NCBI GenBank assembly: GCA_948099385.1
Contig: CANUEZ040000180.1
Location: forward strand, 4,003,501 to 4,067,500
DNA from: Fasciola hepatica
Lineage: Eukaryota > Platyhelminthes > Trematoda > Plagiorchiida > Fasciolidae
Reading direction: 5' to 3'
Length of the DNA stretch: 64,000 bases
Shown: in pieces, positions 38,478-51,505 of the stretch
Layout of the letters: the number at the start of each line of letters is the position of its first letter
How positions within the stretch are numbered: position 1 is the stretch's first letter
The notes under the pieces: generated by a model
Databases searched by the model: none
What the model saw: the letters and a program-made list of their open reading frames with translations, nothing else
What the model was told of the DNA's origin: nothing
Translations under genes and position numbers: made by a program

Positions 38478-38779
38478 ATTTAGACGAATCGGAAATATGG
38501 GGTAGTGATAATTCAGTGTTCAATCTACTAGCTACGTGTGCAAAGTTACATCATCACGAATCGCGGGCGAGCATTTTATTGGTTATTCTATTATCAATCA
38601 ACAGCAGTGACGTATGTGTAATAATCAATTGTTCCGCAGAGGCAAAAGTGTCTTTAACAGTTCTGTGGAAGAAGAAGGATTACACTTGCTTAAATGACCG
38701 GATCGCCATCAAGTTCTTCACCATCAAGTTAATGTGGGACACAGTCAAATTTTGGGCAAGGAAATTGAAAAGCCTTTAA
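38478..38779 (+). CDS. possible long alternative exon, acidic start, open to a stop
   Basis: TTCTTATTCCGACGTCTTTTAG is an excellent acceptor, only 65 bases after the 38398 exon. Entered in phase 1 the frame reads LDESEIWG and stays open for about 100 codons to TAA at 38777-38779. A GTAGTG at 38502 would end a 24-nt symmetric acidic exon, but that donor is weak. It may be an alternative last exon giving a truncated isoform with a new C-terminus, a 24-nt micro-exon, or a chance open frame. No domain recognised. Confidence 0.3.
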
Positions 38780-40918
38780 CCAAATGGTACTACAAGCCTA
38801 ACTCTCACTTCAAAAAGCGAATGCTCATTCTTTGGTAGTTGCCGCACCCTTAAGCCTAATTGTTCTTGATATATACTGGGAAATCTGACACTGAACTCTG
38901 ATGACCAATTGGACGTCATTTGAATGGAAAGTATTTGGAATGGAAAGTTTCCATTCGAGATGAATCTTCATGCATAATCAACGATCAACACACCATTTAA
39001 AACCGTGTATACAGCAAAAGACTTCGATTTTATCAGTGCTTATCCACCAAGTCCCGACTAGGACCTGAACATTGAGTGCAAGATTGTAAAAAATGGAACA
39101 ACTTAGCTCAAGGTAAACCTGGCTGACACTCAGTCATTTATTTAGCTTTAAAATAGAAAGTTAATGTACCTTTCGATGATGGCTTCAAAAACTGACAGTC
39201 AGCTATAAGCGATCGGCCCAGGTGAAAGGATTTCACTGATCTAATGGTTGGGATATTGTATGAGAAACAACCACACTTTTTGGATAGCATTTCGATTGAG
39301 GAAAAGTGAGCTGACCCCAATCTCCTCAATGACAGCGACGACACAACAGCTGCACTGCTACCTTTCCGTATTTGTCATGATCCATAACGGCGAGTTGACA
39401 GTAGTCAAAATTAGAATGGCGGGTCCCCATCGTCGCAACCGAAAGTTTTTGTGCCAACATAACTGAGTCACGTGACCCATGTCATCAATCAGCCACTAGT
39501 GCAGAAGACTCTGATAACGACACCTTTATTTGTAGTTGTATTTAAATCTGTCTCAGTTCCATTTAAGCTCCTACCGTGAAAGTAAGCTTTAAAGAATTCA
39601 GTTATTGTGCGGGTAGAAATGTATTGCCTTTTAAAGCCAGTGACGGAAGTGCACTACTTAATACAGTGTTGACGTAAGAAAACCGGGCGGGGACAGCCAG
39701 AGTACTCTGCTGGTAATGAGTGCAACTCGAATTCACACAATCCGGACCTGATTTCCATTCAAAGCTCGACAGATACAAAAAAACGATGATTCCTAATGGT
39801 CGGGATGGAACACTTGCACAGGACTTCCATAGTTTATAATAAACAGTTGATAATGAAGCATTACAAGGTGTTTCGCGATCGATTAGGCCGATTTCTAGTG
39901 GTCGTTCGCTTCCTGGACGGGTGATGACTCATTCGTCATCAGATTGATCTTAGTCAAGCTTTCCGAATGACCGGACGAAACCGGAACCCAAGACTCTGAG
40001 CTTTTTGTGAGGCCGTATTGAAAACTAGACGGAGAACCCATTCTGGGCGCCGAAACTGTTGACCCAAAAAGTTATATGCGCTTCGGTGTTAACCAACCAG
40101 TTATATCGAACCATTTATTTGTTTGTTCGAAACTGTCTGGTACAGTTGTATTATTCTGTGCCCTACTGGAACACCAATTATTGTTTTGCGTAGGTGACTG
40201 AGAATATTAAAAGAAATACTTGCATCTCGCAAGTTATATTGGCTATCTCCTCTGAGAAGTCATAGAACGGAGCAACCAAAGGCCATTGAAAGCTAGTGGT
40301 AAGGACGAGGTTCTAATCTACGTCGTTCGTCCTTTTTCGAGATACTATAATACTCAAGCTGTATTTAAACTTAAATATATCCTCATTCAAGGTTTTCAGT
40401 AAATATTTCGACAGATGTATTTTGTGTTGGCATTTTTTTTACTCCATCATAAACATCATGCTGAGTTTACCCAAGTTAAAAATCATTGACCCTGGGTAGG
40501 ACTTATTACAAATTTTTCACGTCACGTAATCTAAAAGACGCAAATCTGGCTCGCCTCTTTCCTTTCTTTTCGCGCACAAATTAGCACAATAAAGCAAAAA
40601 CTATCTACTTAGATGTTAGTTCTGCTGACAAAATAATGGGGTTTAAAGTCCCAGAACAATTTAAAATGATCCAACATTTTATGACTAAAAAGGTTCTTGG
40701 TAGCGAGCATCCTAAAGTTCATGATCAGACGAGGATACCTATTAGGTTGAAATAAAACAATATTTGGGTTCCAAACTCTGATTCTCGTAGCAATAAGTGC
40801 CGACTCCTGATTTATAAGCTTCTTGAAATCCTTGAATGACGTTACCAATACATGTTGAAAAATCAAAGGTAACTACAATACTATTTTATCCTGTGTATTC
40901 CATTTGTTTTGGAATCAG

Positions 40919-40930
40919 GTTGCTATTACT
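40919..40930 (+). CDS. 12-nt micro-exon (CYY), gene B
   Basis: A long pyrimidine-rich run (ATCCTGTGTATTCCATTTG) and GGAATCAG precede GT TGC TAT TAC T and GTGAGTTT. It is symmetric and phase 1, encoding Cys-Tyr-Tyr. Sister of the 30014 and 33274 exons. Confidence 0.66.
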
Positions 40931-43900
40931 GTGAGTTTCCCTTTTACGAGGTTCAGCAGTTGACAAACGAAGCTCGGAAAACTGTCAGAACTATTTGTCG
41001 GTATGAAACGGTTCACTTAGATTTTGAAGCAACTATTCAGCATCAGTCTTACGAGAGATTTCAGAGATCAATTTCTGGTAACAAATCTACTCCCGGCTGA
41101 CACCATTAGGCTGAAAAAAGAAGTGACTTAAACCAAACCCAGAGTGCTACGACCGAGATAAGATGCCGGAGTTTTGTTACCTTGTCTTACATTCAATAAA
41201 CTGTCACAGCAACTAACGGCGACATTTTGTGAGATGGAGTTTGACAGTCTGTTTTCAGATTCCAGCGCTATTTGCTGGTTTCCTGATAAAGCAGACCCTT
41301 TGAACATATATCTTGAGAACATGACCAGTTTTTCGGTCATTTTTCTAAACACAAAGCAACAGAAAATTTCCTCAAAACCAGAATATAATTATTAGTGAGT
41401 GTGTCTTGCCAAAGTTATAAAGCTCCCTCGGTAACTTCATTTTCAATGAAACACTTCTAAGTATAACGTAACTTTCTTTTTTCTGGGCAGTTCATCCAGC
41501 TTTGTTTATGGACAAAGCCCAGCAGTGAATTCGTGGATTTGTTTTCACTGTCGTTTCCACTTCTAGTTGTTTGAATTGCAATCCAGACTACTTGAAGCAA
41601 TGACAGTAGACCACTACCGAATAAGACGGATAACGGCATGAGGAAAAATAATCCGTCCGTTTATTGCATTCAGGGGTCTACGACGATAGAGTTTGCGAAA
41701 TATACCTCCGGAAACAACATGCTGAATTACCGATGTTCTGCTACCCCTGCTATCTTTGTATCAAAAATCACCAGCTCACCTTTTACAAATGAATTGTTCA
41801 TATTATACACCTGGCTCTTTTTTAAGAGCGGTACCCAAGTCAAATCACTGTGTATAGCTCAACTTCTTAGTCTTTATCATACTTAAAGAAATTGCTGATA
41901 AGTATTATCTGCGCAAACGTGGCCGAAAATTTTCTTGCTGTCTGATTTTATATATGGTCGTTGATATCCGGAATGCCTATCTTTATTGGATATGCCGTGA
42001 GCCAATCATGACACTTTTGCCAACGTTTTTGTATGATTTTTCTGGGCATCCCCAGATCCAAGTCAACCAGAACGCTTTTGAAAGTCATCAGATGACTAGG
42101 TGGCACTGCTGACACTTGGATATGTATTCAACGATCTCGCTCAAAGTATAAAACATAATTTGAACCGACCATCCACTGATCCAATGAATTTGAATATTGG
42201 TGTTGTTTGTAGCTCAGGTTGATGGTTTCTACCCGTTGGTGATCGCTGAGCTCGTCGTCTAGGTAGCAAACGTTTCATAATCCGTGGAGATGAATTGCGC
42301 ACGATGAGGTCACCTCAACCGGTAATGAAATGTTTGCCACCTAAACACCAAGCTTACCGATCACAAACGGATACATCCACTTACTGTATCACAAGAAACT
42401 GACTAGTTTTTGAGACCAACACAGTCAACAGACAATATGTGAGATGGTAGAACTATCCGATTTCGGACAGATAAGTCTATTTTAAAAACACCACTCTCGC
42501 CAACACTGGTCCCTGTTTGAAGCAGCACCATTTAAACAACGATATAGCTCAAAACCAGTAGAACAGTCTAAAACTAACCTAGTGGTGGCATTTTCGTGAG
42601 CCTCACTGGTTAGAACGAGCATAACAGAGGAGTATTTCATAGAGGATCGTGTGAGGACTTATTGTTACCCTGATTCTACCTCTGTCTGAACTTAATTGTC
42701 TTCCCATACTTTCAATGTCATCAATCGGCTGGTTAGGGAGCGAACTGAAGCTGGGAAGGCATCAGACACAAATCAGTACTGCTGTCCATATCCATGAGCG
42801 ATCTCAACTATCTCGGTGTTTCGCTAAGATTCGAAGGCACCAGTTTGGGAGAAAAAGACTCCAACTCACGATCAACACTTCTGAAACACTTCATTGCATC
42901 AAATCCTTCCCGCATTTACTGCTTTACTGGTCTCAATTTCATTGCTGCTGCTAACTAGTTAAAGAACTGACCATGTCAGTTCTTGTCAGGACCAGTTATC
43001 ACTTGGAACAACAAACTTCAGTCGTCGTTTACCCCACGTAATAAAGTCCAGTAGTGTTTGCTCCGGCGCTATTCCGCTTAAATCCATGTTGACTTGGAAC
43101 AAAATGTCAAGATCTTAACTCGCAGTTTGATATTTATTTTTGCTTTTCGAGTCCCTGTCAAGGAATCAATGAATTTGTTTAAAGTAAAGTACAATTCTGA
43201 ACAACATTTGTCCAGACTAGTCTTGAACATTTTATTCGTTCTCAGAACAACCTGTTTTTCTCTCATTCCGACAACACGGCGTAAACTTTGGCTAATAGCA
43301 TCCCATGTTAAGCAGCCTAAAAATTCCCTTGACTTTATGTTACGGCAAAAATATAGGCAAGGGTGGAGGCCAGGTTTCTCGTAAATACAGCTTTAGTTAG
43401 GCTTTCAGGTGAATGTAGTGTATTCCGGATTATCGAGAAACTTCGCAGCACGAAATACGACGGAGTTTTTGTACGCTTCTGTAAAAGAGATGATCTTTCG
43501 TAAGTGGCAAATAAAAAAGGTAACAAAGCATTTGTTTGGGTCATATTGGATTGGATTTTTTCATAACATTCATGAAGCTGGTGGCATTTTTCGAGGTGTT
43601 GAAGTACAAGTGCTGAGTTGAGATTTTCACCTGGTCCTAAAATACTTCCGTGAATTACATTTTGTGCCAATCAGGAAACGAGACTACATGAAAATGAACT
43701 ATGAGCTAATGATGAATGACGACCGTACAACGGAATGATATGTAACTTGTAAAACACCTCCTTTAATGTGACGGGTAGAATGAGGATATATAATTCCTTC
43801 ATGGAAGGGAATATTCCTATTGTTCTACAACCCTAACTGTCATCCAAAGTGACATAATTGGTCCGTTCACAAGCGGTGGGTGCACACTTATGTAAAAACC

Positions 43901-44304
43901 ATCTTTTGTGGTAGACAGAATATATCGACATTTAATGTTTGACTGTGGGGGTTTATTTTGCATTGATGAAGCCATTGTCTATGCACACTGACGTTTTTGA
44001 ACATCCTCCAACGGAGACCTCCAGGAGTATATTTGGTCCACCTTTTGACATTCTTAGCAAGTAGAAACAAGATTGCAAAGTTCCTGGATAAAATTAGAAA
44101 CAATGGACACATTTTACAACAGCCTAATCGTTTTTAGAGAGAAAAGTCTTTCCAAACGGGTTCAGATGAATTTTGGAATGTTTTCCATTACAATATTTGC
44201 TGCGATTTTGTTTTGATCTAATAATCATTGCACCTTATAAGTGAAACCACGTTACATTTCCTACTTTCTTTGTTAATCAACTAACGCTGAAATCTTTTGC
44301 GCAG
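40931..44304. other. intron of gene B
   Basis: No strong exon. A 9-nt candidate at 43409-43417 (Glu-Cys) has a good acceptor but a GTGTAT donor. GTGAGT at 41396 has an AG 13 bases upstream, which would break frame. Confidence 0.4.
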
Positions 44305-44319
44305 ACCCAGGACCTTACA
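44305..44319 (+). CDS. 15-nt micro-exon (PGPY), gene B
   Basis: GAAATCTTTTGCGCAG precedes AC CCA GGA CCT TAC A and GTGAGTG. It is symmetric and phase 1, encoding Pro-Gly-Pro-Tyr. An internal CCAG six bases in could act as a second acceptor, giving a 9-nt symmetric exon (Pro-Tyr after the split codon). Confidence 0.66.
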
Positions 44320-45084
44320 GTGAGTGACATTGCAAATGATCTTTAGTTTACGATCATGACATTTTTCCTATAATTTATGAAGGTTGTTCCGCTTGTGTAA
44401 TTAGGAATTTCAGAGCAGTCGTCGGCGTTTACCAACTTATTTAAGATCTGCTTTACTGTATTGCATTAGTAAAGTCATTCAAACTTGCCGTATTACGCTA
44501 AACAATGATTAAAGGCAACGTGTAAGAGTTCAATACAGCGGCTGATACATCCATATTCATCTACTGCCTGAATTCTGAGCAAAATATGACCATCCCTAAA
44601 ATCTCCGTTCAATTTTAGACCCACTAGAATAACAATACTTCATGGAGCTGGATTTTATTGGGATTTCATACCTACAGTACCGAACAACGTAAAACCAAGA
44701 ACGACAATGCTTCAATTCAGTCTGTTCAGTTCTCTCTGTACTTACATAGACTATCCACTGGGTGCAGCGGTTTTAGCTGCTATCTCTCGGCCTGCGTCTC
44801 AATCGCAAATGATAAAAAGGTGCGGGAAAAGAGTCAGAAGAGAACCACAAATGACACCACCTTTTATTTCATGCTCGGAAACAGTGTTTGTGCAAGAAAC
44901 AAGAGGAGTTCTTACTTGATTAGGTTGTTTGGTCTTATCTTTGCTAATCCACAAAATTTAGAACATAGATACTTCATTCTCAAGCCTTTCACCTCGGTTT
45001 ATCCTGATCTAAAAGCGATCTTCGACTCCTAGGCGCTGCCTCTTATTCAAGGATATATGGGAGAAATTCATTTCCATCACAAAG

Positions 45085-45093
45085 TCCACCTAC
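45085..45093 (+). CDS. 9-nt micro-exon candidate (HL)
   Basis: ATTCATTTCCATCACAAAG precedes TC CAC CTA C and GTGAGTAG. The donor is good and the pyrimidine tract fair, but the acceptor is AAG and the codons do not follow the Tyr/Cys rule. Weak. Confidence 0.22.
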
Positions 45094-48014
45094 GTGAGTA
45101 GCTGAAGTGGAGTTTGTGCCTGCAGTGATTTTCTGTCCAAGCTTACCATGAGAAGTTGTGTACGCTAGGTTTGCAAAGATCTCCTCTTTAATTTCACTTT
45201 GTCATGATCCTAGAGGCTGCCACTCTTCCATGTGGATATATTTGTGTTGGACTTTTTCCTGGTGGAAGTGTGTCGAAGCCTATCTATGCAGGTAGCTCCT
45301 CTTTTGAGTGAAGATTCATGTAAGTTTTAGGCTTTTCTGGACAGGATGAACAGATGCATAACAGTGTGTGGTATGCGTTTAACACCTCCAATTTGCAAGA
45401 TGCTGTTAAATGTCGGGGTTGGTCTAACACCAAAACGTTTGGTGTCTAAGGAGACCTTGAGGATAAATTATGTTATCCAAAGAGCTGAATATCGGATGAA
45501 GTGCCTTTAAACACAAATTGACAATTAGGGCTGTACTCCTTTTCTGGAAGATCAGTCCAATTAAATGCTCAGACTTTAGTCTGTTGTAAATAACAGTTAT
45601 AAAGAGAATGACCTAATAAGTGCATAGGCTGGCCGTAGGTAGTTTTTGGCCAACTAATTCTCATTGTTACCACTAGGTGCTAACTTATAGCAAGCCATTC
45701 AAAAAACGACACCGCTCAAGGGTTGACAAATTTGAGGGAGCTCACTTTTATCATACATTTGGCAACAACACTGAAATGAATAAGAACGCAATTTGCTAGC
45801 AAGTTATCAATGTAACACGTGCTAAATTGTGTTATAATATATGCAGCGTAAATAATACTAATACTTGTGGCCCATGAGTCAGCAACCAAAGCAAGGGAAG
45901 AAAGACATTTCCCAATATTTTCTTTCGTCCTGAGATAATTGATTCATTGATCTAATCAATACCGTTTTGCCACATGATAATGTCCAATAAAATCCTGGCG
46001 GGTTAAGCATGTTTTGAACTATCGAGTTAAGTCAAACCGACAATAAGTTCAGACAAATTGTCTTGCAGTAAACAATGTCACATTTTTTGTCAGAAATGTT
46101 TTGCGCACACTTGGACTGAGTCCATGAATAAAACAGTATTCGATAAATATTCGGCCTCTCTTCCGAGCAAATAGTTCGCTGATTCACTTACGAACTTATC
46201 ATCATAACGACATTCCAAATTATTCAGTCAGTTGTTAAGGCAACCAGTAATTTAACTTAGAATTTTGTTGACAGAGAATATCAGCGAATTTCCGACTACT
46301 TTTGATAAGGTAAAAAAAACCATCGAATTAGAGGGTGTGCCCGGCACAATATTCATCATTGTTATCTGATTAGTCCTAGAAATGTTTGCGTGCCTTGTGA
46401 AAAAACTATTCAAATAAGACAGCTTTTGTCTACAAGATTTTGGAGTAAAATCTGAACACTTCAGACAGCGGTCGCTTGTATTTGTTCGTTTCCATGGAAT
46501 TCTTAGTTGCTCGACTTTAGATCCAAATCGATATTATGTGGCACATTGTGAGGTAGTCATCTTTGTAAACCGGAAAAATCATTTCAACACGCAGTTTGCA
46601 CTGCCAAACTTAGTCATGCCATCTGTCATTTTTTTATTTCGTTATCTGAAGTCACACTATAGCGGCCCACAAAAAACTGTCTGTTGTTGGTGCAAAGTAA
46701 AGACGTGAAAAGCAACTGATTGTTTACCGAAGAGGTGGACACTTTCTGACCAAACACCAATGATTATAAACTACATTGCGAAAATACTGCGTTATTTCAT
46801 AACTTGTCAAAAATTATTATTTTTTACTTCCCAGCTGTCTCTGTTTCTCTTTAGTTTCGAAACCTTTCTTCGATACTGTTATAAAACAGTTTTTTTACAA
46901 GCTCACCTGATCCAGCAACTGTCCTTAGTCATTACCTGTTCAATTTCGTTATAGGTTGATCACCACGTTTAACTAACGGCCTCTTTAAAAAAATAGCAAC
47001 TTAAAAACAACTTCCAGCTTGTGCTTACGGCTAAACTTTCTTTAACTTTGCTACAGACAGTTCTGAAGCTCCGGTAACTAATACGAACAACAAGAAAGTG
47101 GAACAGGATTATTTTATTCTGCTTTTAATGGGTCAACGACAGATTGAATTTTAGACCCAGGTGGCACATGAAGTGCACTTTTGAAGTAGCCGCGAAAACC
47201 TGCTAAGGTCGATTCCGTCAACTTACTTTTCAAGGTCAGAACGCAAACAGCATTGTTCATCAGCTTTGTTGACAAATTTATTGGTAGTAAAGCTTGAATC
47301 TGGTCAAACACAAACCAAATTAGCAATCAGATCCCAGATGATAGACCTGTCCTGCTAATTACGGAAAGTTTATCCCGTAAGACGAATCATTTCACTCACC
47401 GTAGAATTCTTTTGAAAAACCTATCAAAGCACATTTGATAAATGTAAACGGTTGTTATCAGCCGATTCTACTAAGTCTTATAAGAACAACAATTAATAAC
47501 ATTCAGCTGTATTCCTCAGAAACTATAATTCAGTAATCCCCATCGTCATTTTCCCACGAAAAAGTGGTCTTCACTATTTCGTTTGGTAATAGCATCACTA
47601 TTGGCAAGGTCAACATCAATACTGCCACCGTGTGTCAATCACCATTTAACAGCATTGGTGGTAACTACCAGCTTTTCAACTTCCATGGAAACAGTGCTAA
47701 CAGCCGCCTGGTTCTCTTCAAAGTGACTCAGAATCATAGACACTCTCGTGCTTTCAGCCTCTTCAGTTTCCTCTGAACTTTTTTTATGAGAAATTTCTTA
47801 CAAATAGAAAAACAGATTGGGTTAGTTTGTTGGTTTCATCGTAAATGGCATTTATTCCTGAGAGTTTGGCTTGAAAAGATCTGTGGTTTTATCATGGCGA
47901 AAAACGGTGAAATTAGTCACTGGGTTATGAAACTCGTATAGCTTAAGACCTTTTTTCCATCTTTGAACGTCTCCCGAGATCTGATTTTACTGACTTCCAA
48001 ATCTTTCGGTACAG
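45094..48014. other. intron of gene B
   Basis: Short open frames only and no transposon domain recognised. A 6-nt GTAAGT-flanked string at 45314-45319 is too short to support. Confidence 0.4.
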
Positions 48015-48026
48015 GTCATTATCGTC
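48015..48026 (+). CDS. 12-nt micro-exon (HYR), gene B
   Basis: ACTTCCAAATCTTTCGGTACAG precedes GT CAT TAT CGT C and GTAAGTAA. It is symmetric and phase 1, encoding His-Tyr-Arg. Tyr is present but one codon earlier than in most modules. Confidence 0.55.
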
Positions 48027-49071
48027 GTAAGTAATGATGAGCTCCATTCACGGAAACAAATATTTTTTAGGTGAAATATAGATTTGAATTTCATATAAAT
48101 TGTATACTTATAATGTGTTCTGCAGACAGTTTCTTTGCTACTGAAAGGTGCTGCCATGTGCTGTCACTGAGTGTTTTATTCAGTTACTTATCGTGTTAAA
48201 TAACAACCCTTAAGCAATTCACTGTTCTATTGTATCCCACAGTCTGTCTCATTGTCTTGCTCAAAACCGTTTTCATTCGGAATATTGTTAAGTATGTGTT
48301 CTGTTATAAAACTGAAAGAAGATGAACCAACCACCCTACTAGCCGCTCTGTTCTGCTTTGATTGCCACGCACCAAATTAGTGCCTTAGTTATACCTCTCT
48401 TCCTACGGAAGGTACTCCGTCAATCTGGTCAAGATACTTAAACAAGGGTGGAGGTGACCATCAGATTTTGATGAAATGTTACTTATTCACAGCCGAGTAT
48501 CAAACAGAGTTTCAGTTTTAGTAGCTCATGACAAAAGGCTATAAGTAAGCCCTTCTGAAAGATTAGTAGAAGCAGGTATCAATTTTACTTTGCCCAAGTG
48601 AACAATCCGGCCACTTTCTAGAACTACAGACTGAAGCATCCAGCCTGTGCTGTGATGACGTGCTACTGCAAAAAAATGCCACTTCATAAATGGGATTGAA
48701 TCATTTCTCTACCATGGCTTATCCGGGCGAAGACTATAGTTCCATAGTTGGAAAATTTGAACAAAGTTTATACACATGGTTCAATCATATGATTTTGTTT
48801 TATGTGTAGACGGGACCCATTGAAATCTACGGTGTGCGTGTGGCAAAGTTCAAACCAGTAGACGAGTGATCCGTGGCTAATGGAGTTTTAGAGCTCCGGA
48901 CTAAGCCGATGGGTAAAAAGACGAAGTGTTTTGTGTGCACTGTTTGTTCAGCAATATCCAAAAGATCGGCTCACTGACGAGTTATGGGGACATTGTAAAT
49001 TGAGAATCTTGGTGGTGTTACCACTGCGTCAGTACAGAATATGCATTTCATCTCTTTAAATATCAGCATAT

Positions 49072-49075
<4 letters not shown>

Positions 49076-49118
<43 letters not shown>
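49076..49118. repeat. (TA)n microsatellite
   Basis: About 43 bases of alternating A and T, intronic to gene B. Confidence 0.95.
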
Positions 49119-49121
<3 letters not shown>

Positions 49122-50304
49122 AATTTTTATTATACCAGATAACGAATGCCAACCGATGTAAACCATTATTGTGGAAATCAAGTTTGAATTCCATTCTTTA
49201 ATCATCATGATGATTGGTTTCATTCACATTTGTTTCAAAATGAAAAGCAAGGCAAATGTGTAAGCTATTAAACTAACAGATTTAGGGCTTCCGATGACTT
49301 TGTTCAGCTAACAGTTTCATATATACCTTCTAAATGGAACTATTCATTTTATCTAATTACGTCAGCTAGTTATAAAAGTATCAACAATTCGTTGCGTGAA
49401 ATACAATATCTGTAATTAAGCCATTATTTACAGTGTCACATATATTCCTCCGACCGAATCTTATATGGTAGTTTGACTTCATCACTTGGTGGATGCATTT
49501 AGAGAATAGCTCTTTTAAACTTTGTTCGATAAATCCTGATTGCGATATAAGCAGCTAGGTTCACGCACACGACAACATAGATAGTACCTTCCTTGTGAGA
49601 AGAAACTCACAGAATTATGCACGAAGAGCTGATCCAGACTGAGTCAAGTTAGCCAGGGTGAAAGTAACCAGCAATAAGTTTAACTGCCCAAAACTTCAAC
49701 ACAACAACAGAATACAGAACAATTTGATTATTCTTGGCTGAGGTGGAGATTGAACAAAACAGCAACCAGTACGAGCCTACCAAAAGCATGGCGGGATTGA
49801 GGGTAATCTTTAGGCTGATCCTACCTGGTTTGGTATTCGGTTAATCGCCTCACTGTCAACGATGATGGGAAAACACTTAGGCTTGTAAAGTGACAACCTT
49901 CGGTTTTGACCTTACAAGCCGAATCATTGGTGCCGAGTGGTGCTAGTGTTCGTTGTCGGTCCGCGTTAATGCAGCATCTTTGTCAGTTAACATGGAATGT
50001 GTGTTTTTGACTCTTGAGGCCCTAAAGTTTGCACGCACATTACCCCTGACTAAATTTGCTCCGGATTCAATTTGGTGAAACGATAGTAGTTGTTTAAAAT
50101 ATAAATAAATAAAGTAATGTATACAGTACGATGAGTAGTCGACTGCATATTTCAAAATGAGGTTAACCTTTGGTTACATCCTTTCAACTAGCAACAGAAA
50201 TCGCAAACTGGAACCGCAGCATTTTGCTGATTCATTTATGTTTAAAACGAATTCCGTAAACGAATTCGGTGAGAATGAATAGCCTAATAAATTTCTAACA
50301 AAAC

Positions 50305-50505
50305 TATTACTACGCATGATTTGTGGTGGAGTGCGAGCGTTTAATCTATTGAAGACCATGGAAACATTGTACAGCTGTTCCATCTTTTCTAGCAATCATC
50401 AGCAGTGCACATCAGCTGAGCCCCGGCAGGAACTTGAACCTAAGGTGAAAGATTGTGGCCCGAACACCTTAACCATGAGTCCATCCGGCTGGCTTTCAAC
50501 GGTTT
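50305..50505 (-). repeat. SINE-like repeat copy 3, - strand
   Basis: On the - strand it reads TGTGCACTGCTGATGATTGC, then GATGGAACAGCTGTACAATG, TTTCCATGG and TCTTCAATAG, preceded by a tRNA-like part (GGTTAAGGTG, GTTCAAGTTCC). This matches the + strand copy beginning at about 50660 (TGTGCACTGCTAATGATTGC, AAACAGTTGTGCTATGCTTC). The two copies are inverted about 155 bases apart. Confidence 0.65.
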
Positions 50506-50659
50506 ATTGAACTTTTACACTACATGATTTGACCCTCTTCCGACATAGTTGTACACTGCTTCCATGGTTTTCAGTGGTCTGCAAGTCCACTCTGCCTGAT
50601 GAATCATATTTTGCAAAGAACAATCTCCTTCTACTCATGCGCACATAGTAACCGAGCTT

Positions 50660-51000
50660 TATGGATTGTTTAACGGAACACTTCTGTAGTATATAGGCCC
50701 CTGCACAGAAGCCTTCTAGCGTAGGAGTAGTTTGCTGTGGGGGAAATGCTCTGCTAACGATCGAAGCTGGTTTTTGAAGGGTGCTATTTCATGTAGCTTA
50801 TAAGTTCAATAAACCGCTGAGAGCTAGCCAGGAAACCCTTGTGGTTAGAGCGCTTGACATGTAATCGTTCACCCCGAGCTCAAGCACTTGTTGGGGGCTC
50901 GATGGATGTGCACTGCTAATGATTGCTGAGAAGGATGAAACAGTTGTGCTATGCTTCCACGGTTTTCAGTGGTTTAGATGTTCAAACTTTGGCGTGGATC
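50660..51000 (+). repeat. SINE-like repeat copy 4, + strand
   Basis: Shares TATTTCATGTAGCTTATAAG and ACCCTTGTGGTTAGAGCGC with the 22573 copy, then the TGTGCACTGCTAATGATTGC tail shared with the inverted 50305 copy. This is a composite of an older left part, a tRNA-like head and a tail ending in GGTTTTCAGTGGTTTAGATG. Confidence 0.65.
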
Positions 51001-51490
51001 ATTTTATGTGGTAGTCTAATCTCCGCTTACTCATACACAAGTCTATTTTTAGAACACAAGTTCAGACAAACACCTCTTTTCAAGAATTCATATTCTTGCC
51101 GTAATAATTTTTATGACGTCAACACCCAATGGATAAACAAACTGTTGAAATTATATCTAATCGGAGTGTACTTGGTTGATGTGATGAGGAGGGAAGTGGA
51201 CAAGTTCAAGATGCTGTCCCACTGAGAGTTGCGGCAAAATAATGATGACGTGAATGTTGGTTGGCCTCCACTCTAACGATGAATTCCTGTATATGTTTGC
51301 GTCTTTGCGTGTGTTGGTGACATCGTAGGTGGGAGGCATACATTATTCGCTTCTGTACACAAAGGTCCAATGTGAGTTGCCTTATTCCTTCAGAGCAACC
51401 TGAAACAGGTTTTCACTGTTAAATCTAGTAGCCCATCAGTATTGATGATGGCGACCTGTTAAACCCAGAGTCCTCCATTATTTTGCATAG

Positions 51491-51505
51491 ATGAGGAAGA
51501 TTACC
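51491..51505 (+). CDS. 15-nt micro-exon (EEDY), gene B
   Basis: AGAGTCCTCCATTATTTTGCATAG, a strong acceptor, precedes AT GAG GAA GAT TAC C and GTAAGCGC. It is symmetric and phase 1, encoding Glu-Glu-Asp-Tyr. It keeps the Tyr rule while starting the acidic section of gene B. An AAG inside could give a 6-nt version, also in frame. Confidence 0.6.

Noticed and set aside
41383..41395. AATATAATTATTA before GTGAGT
   Set aside because: 13 nt, not a multiple of three, so it would break the shared phase.
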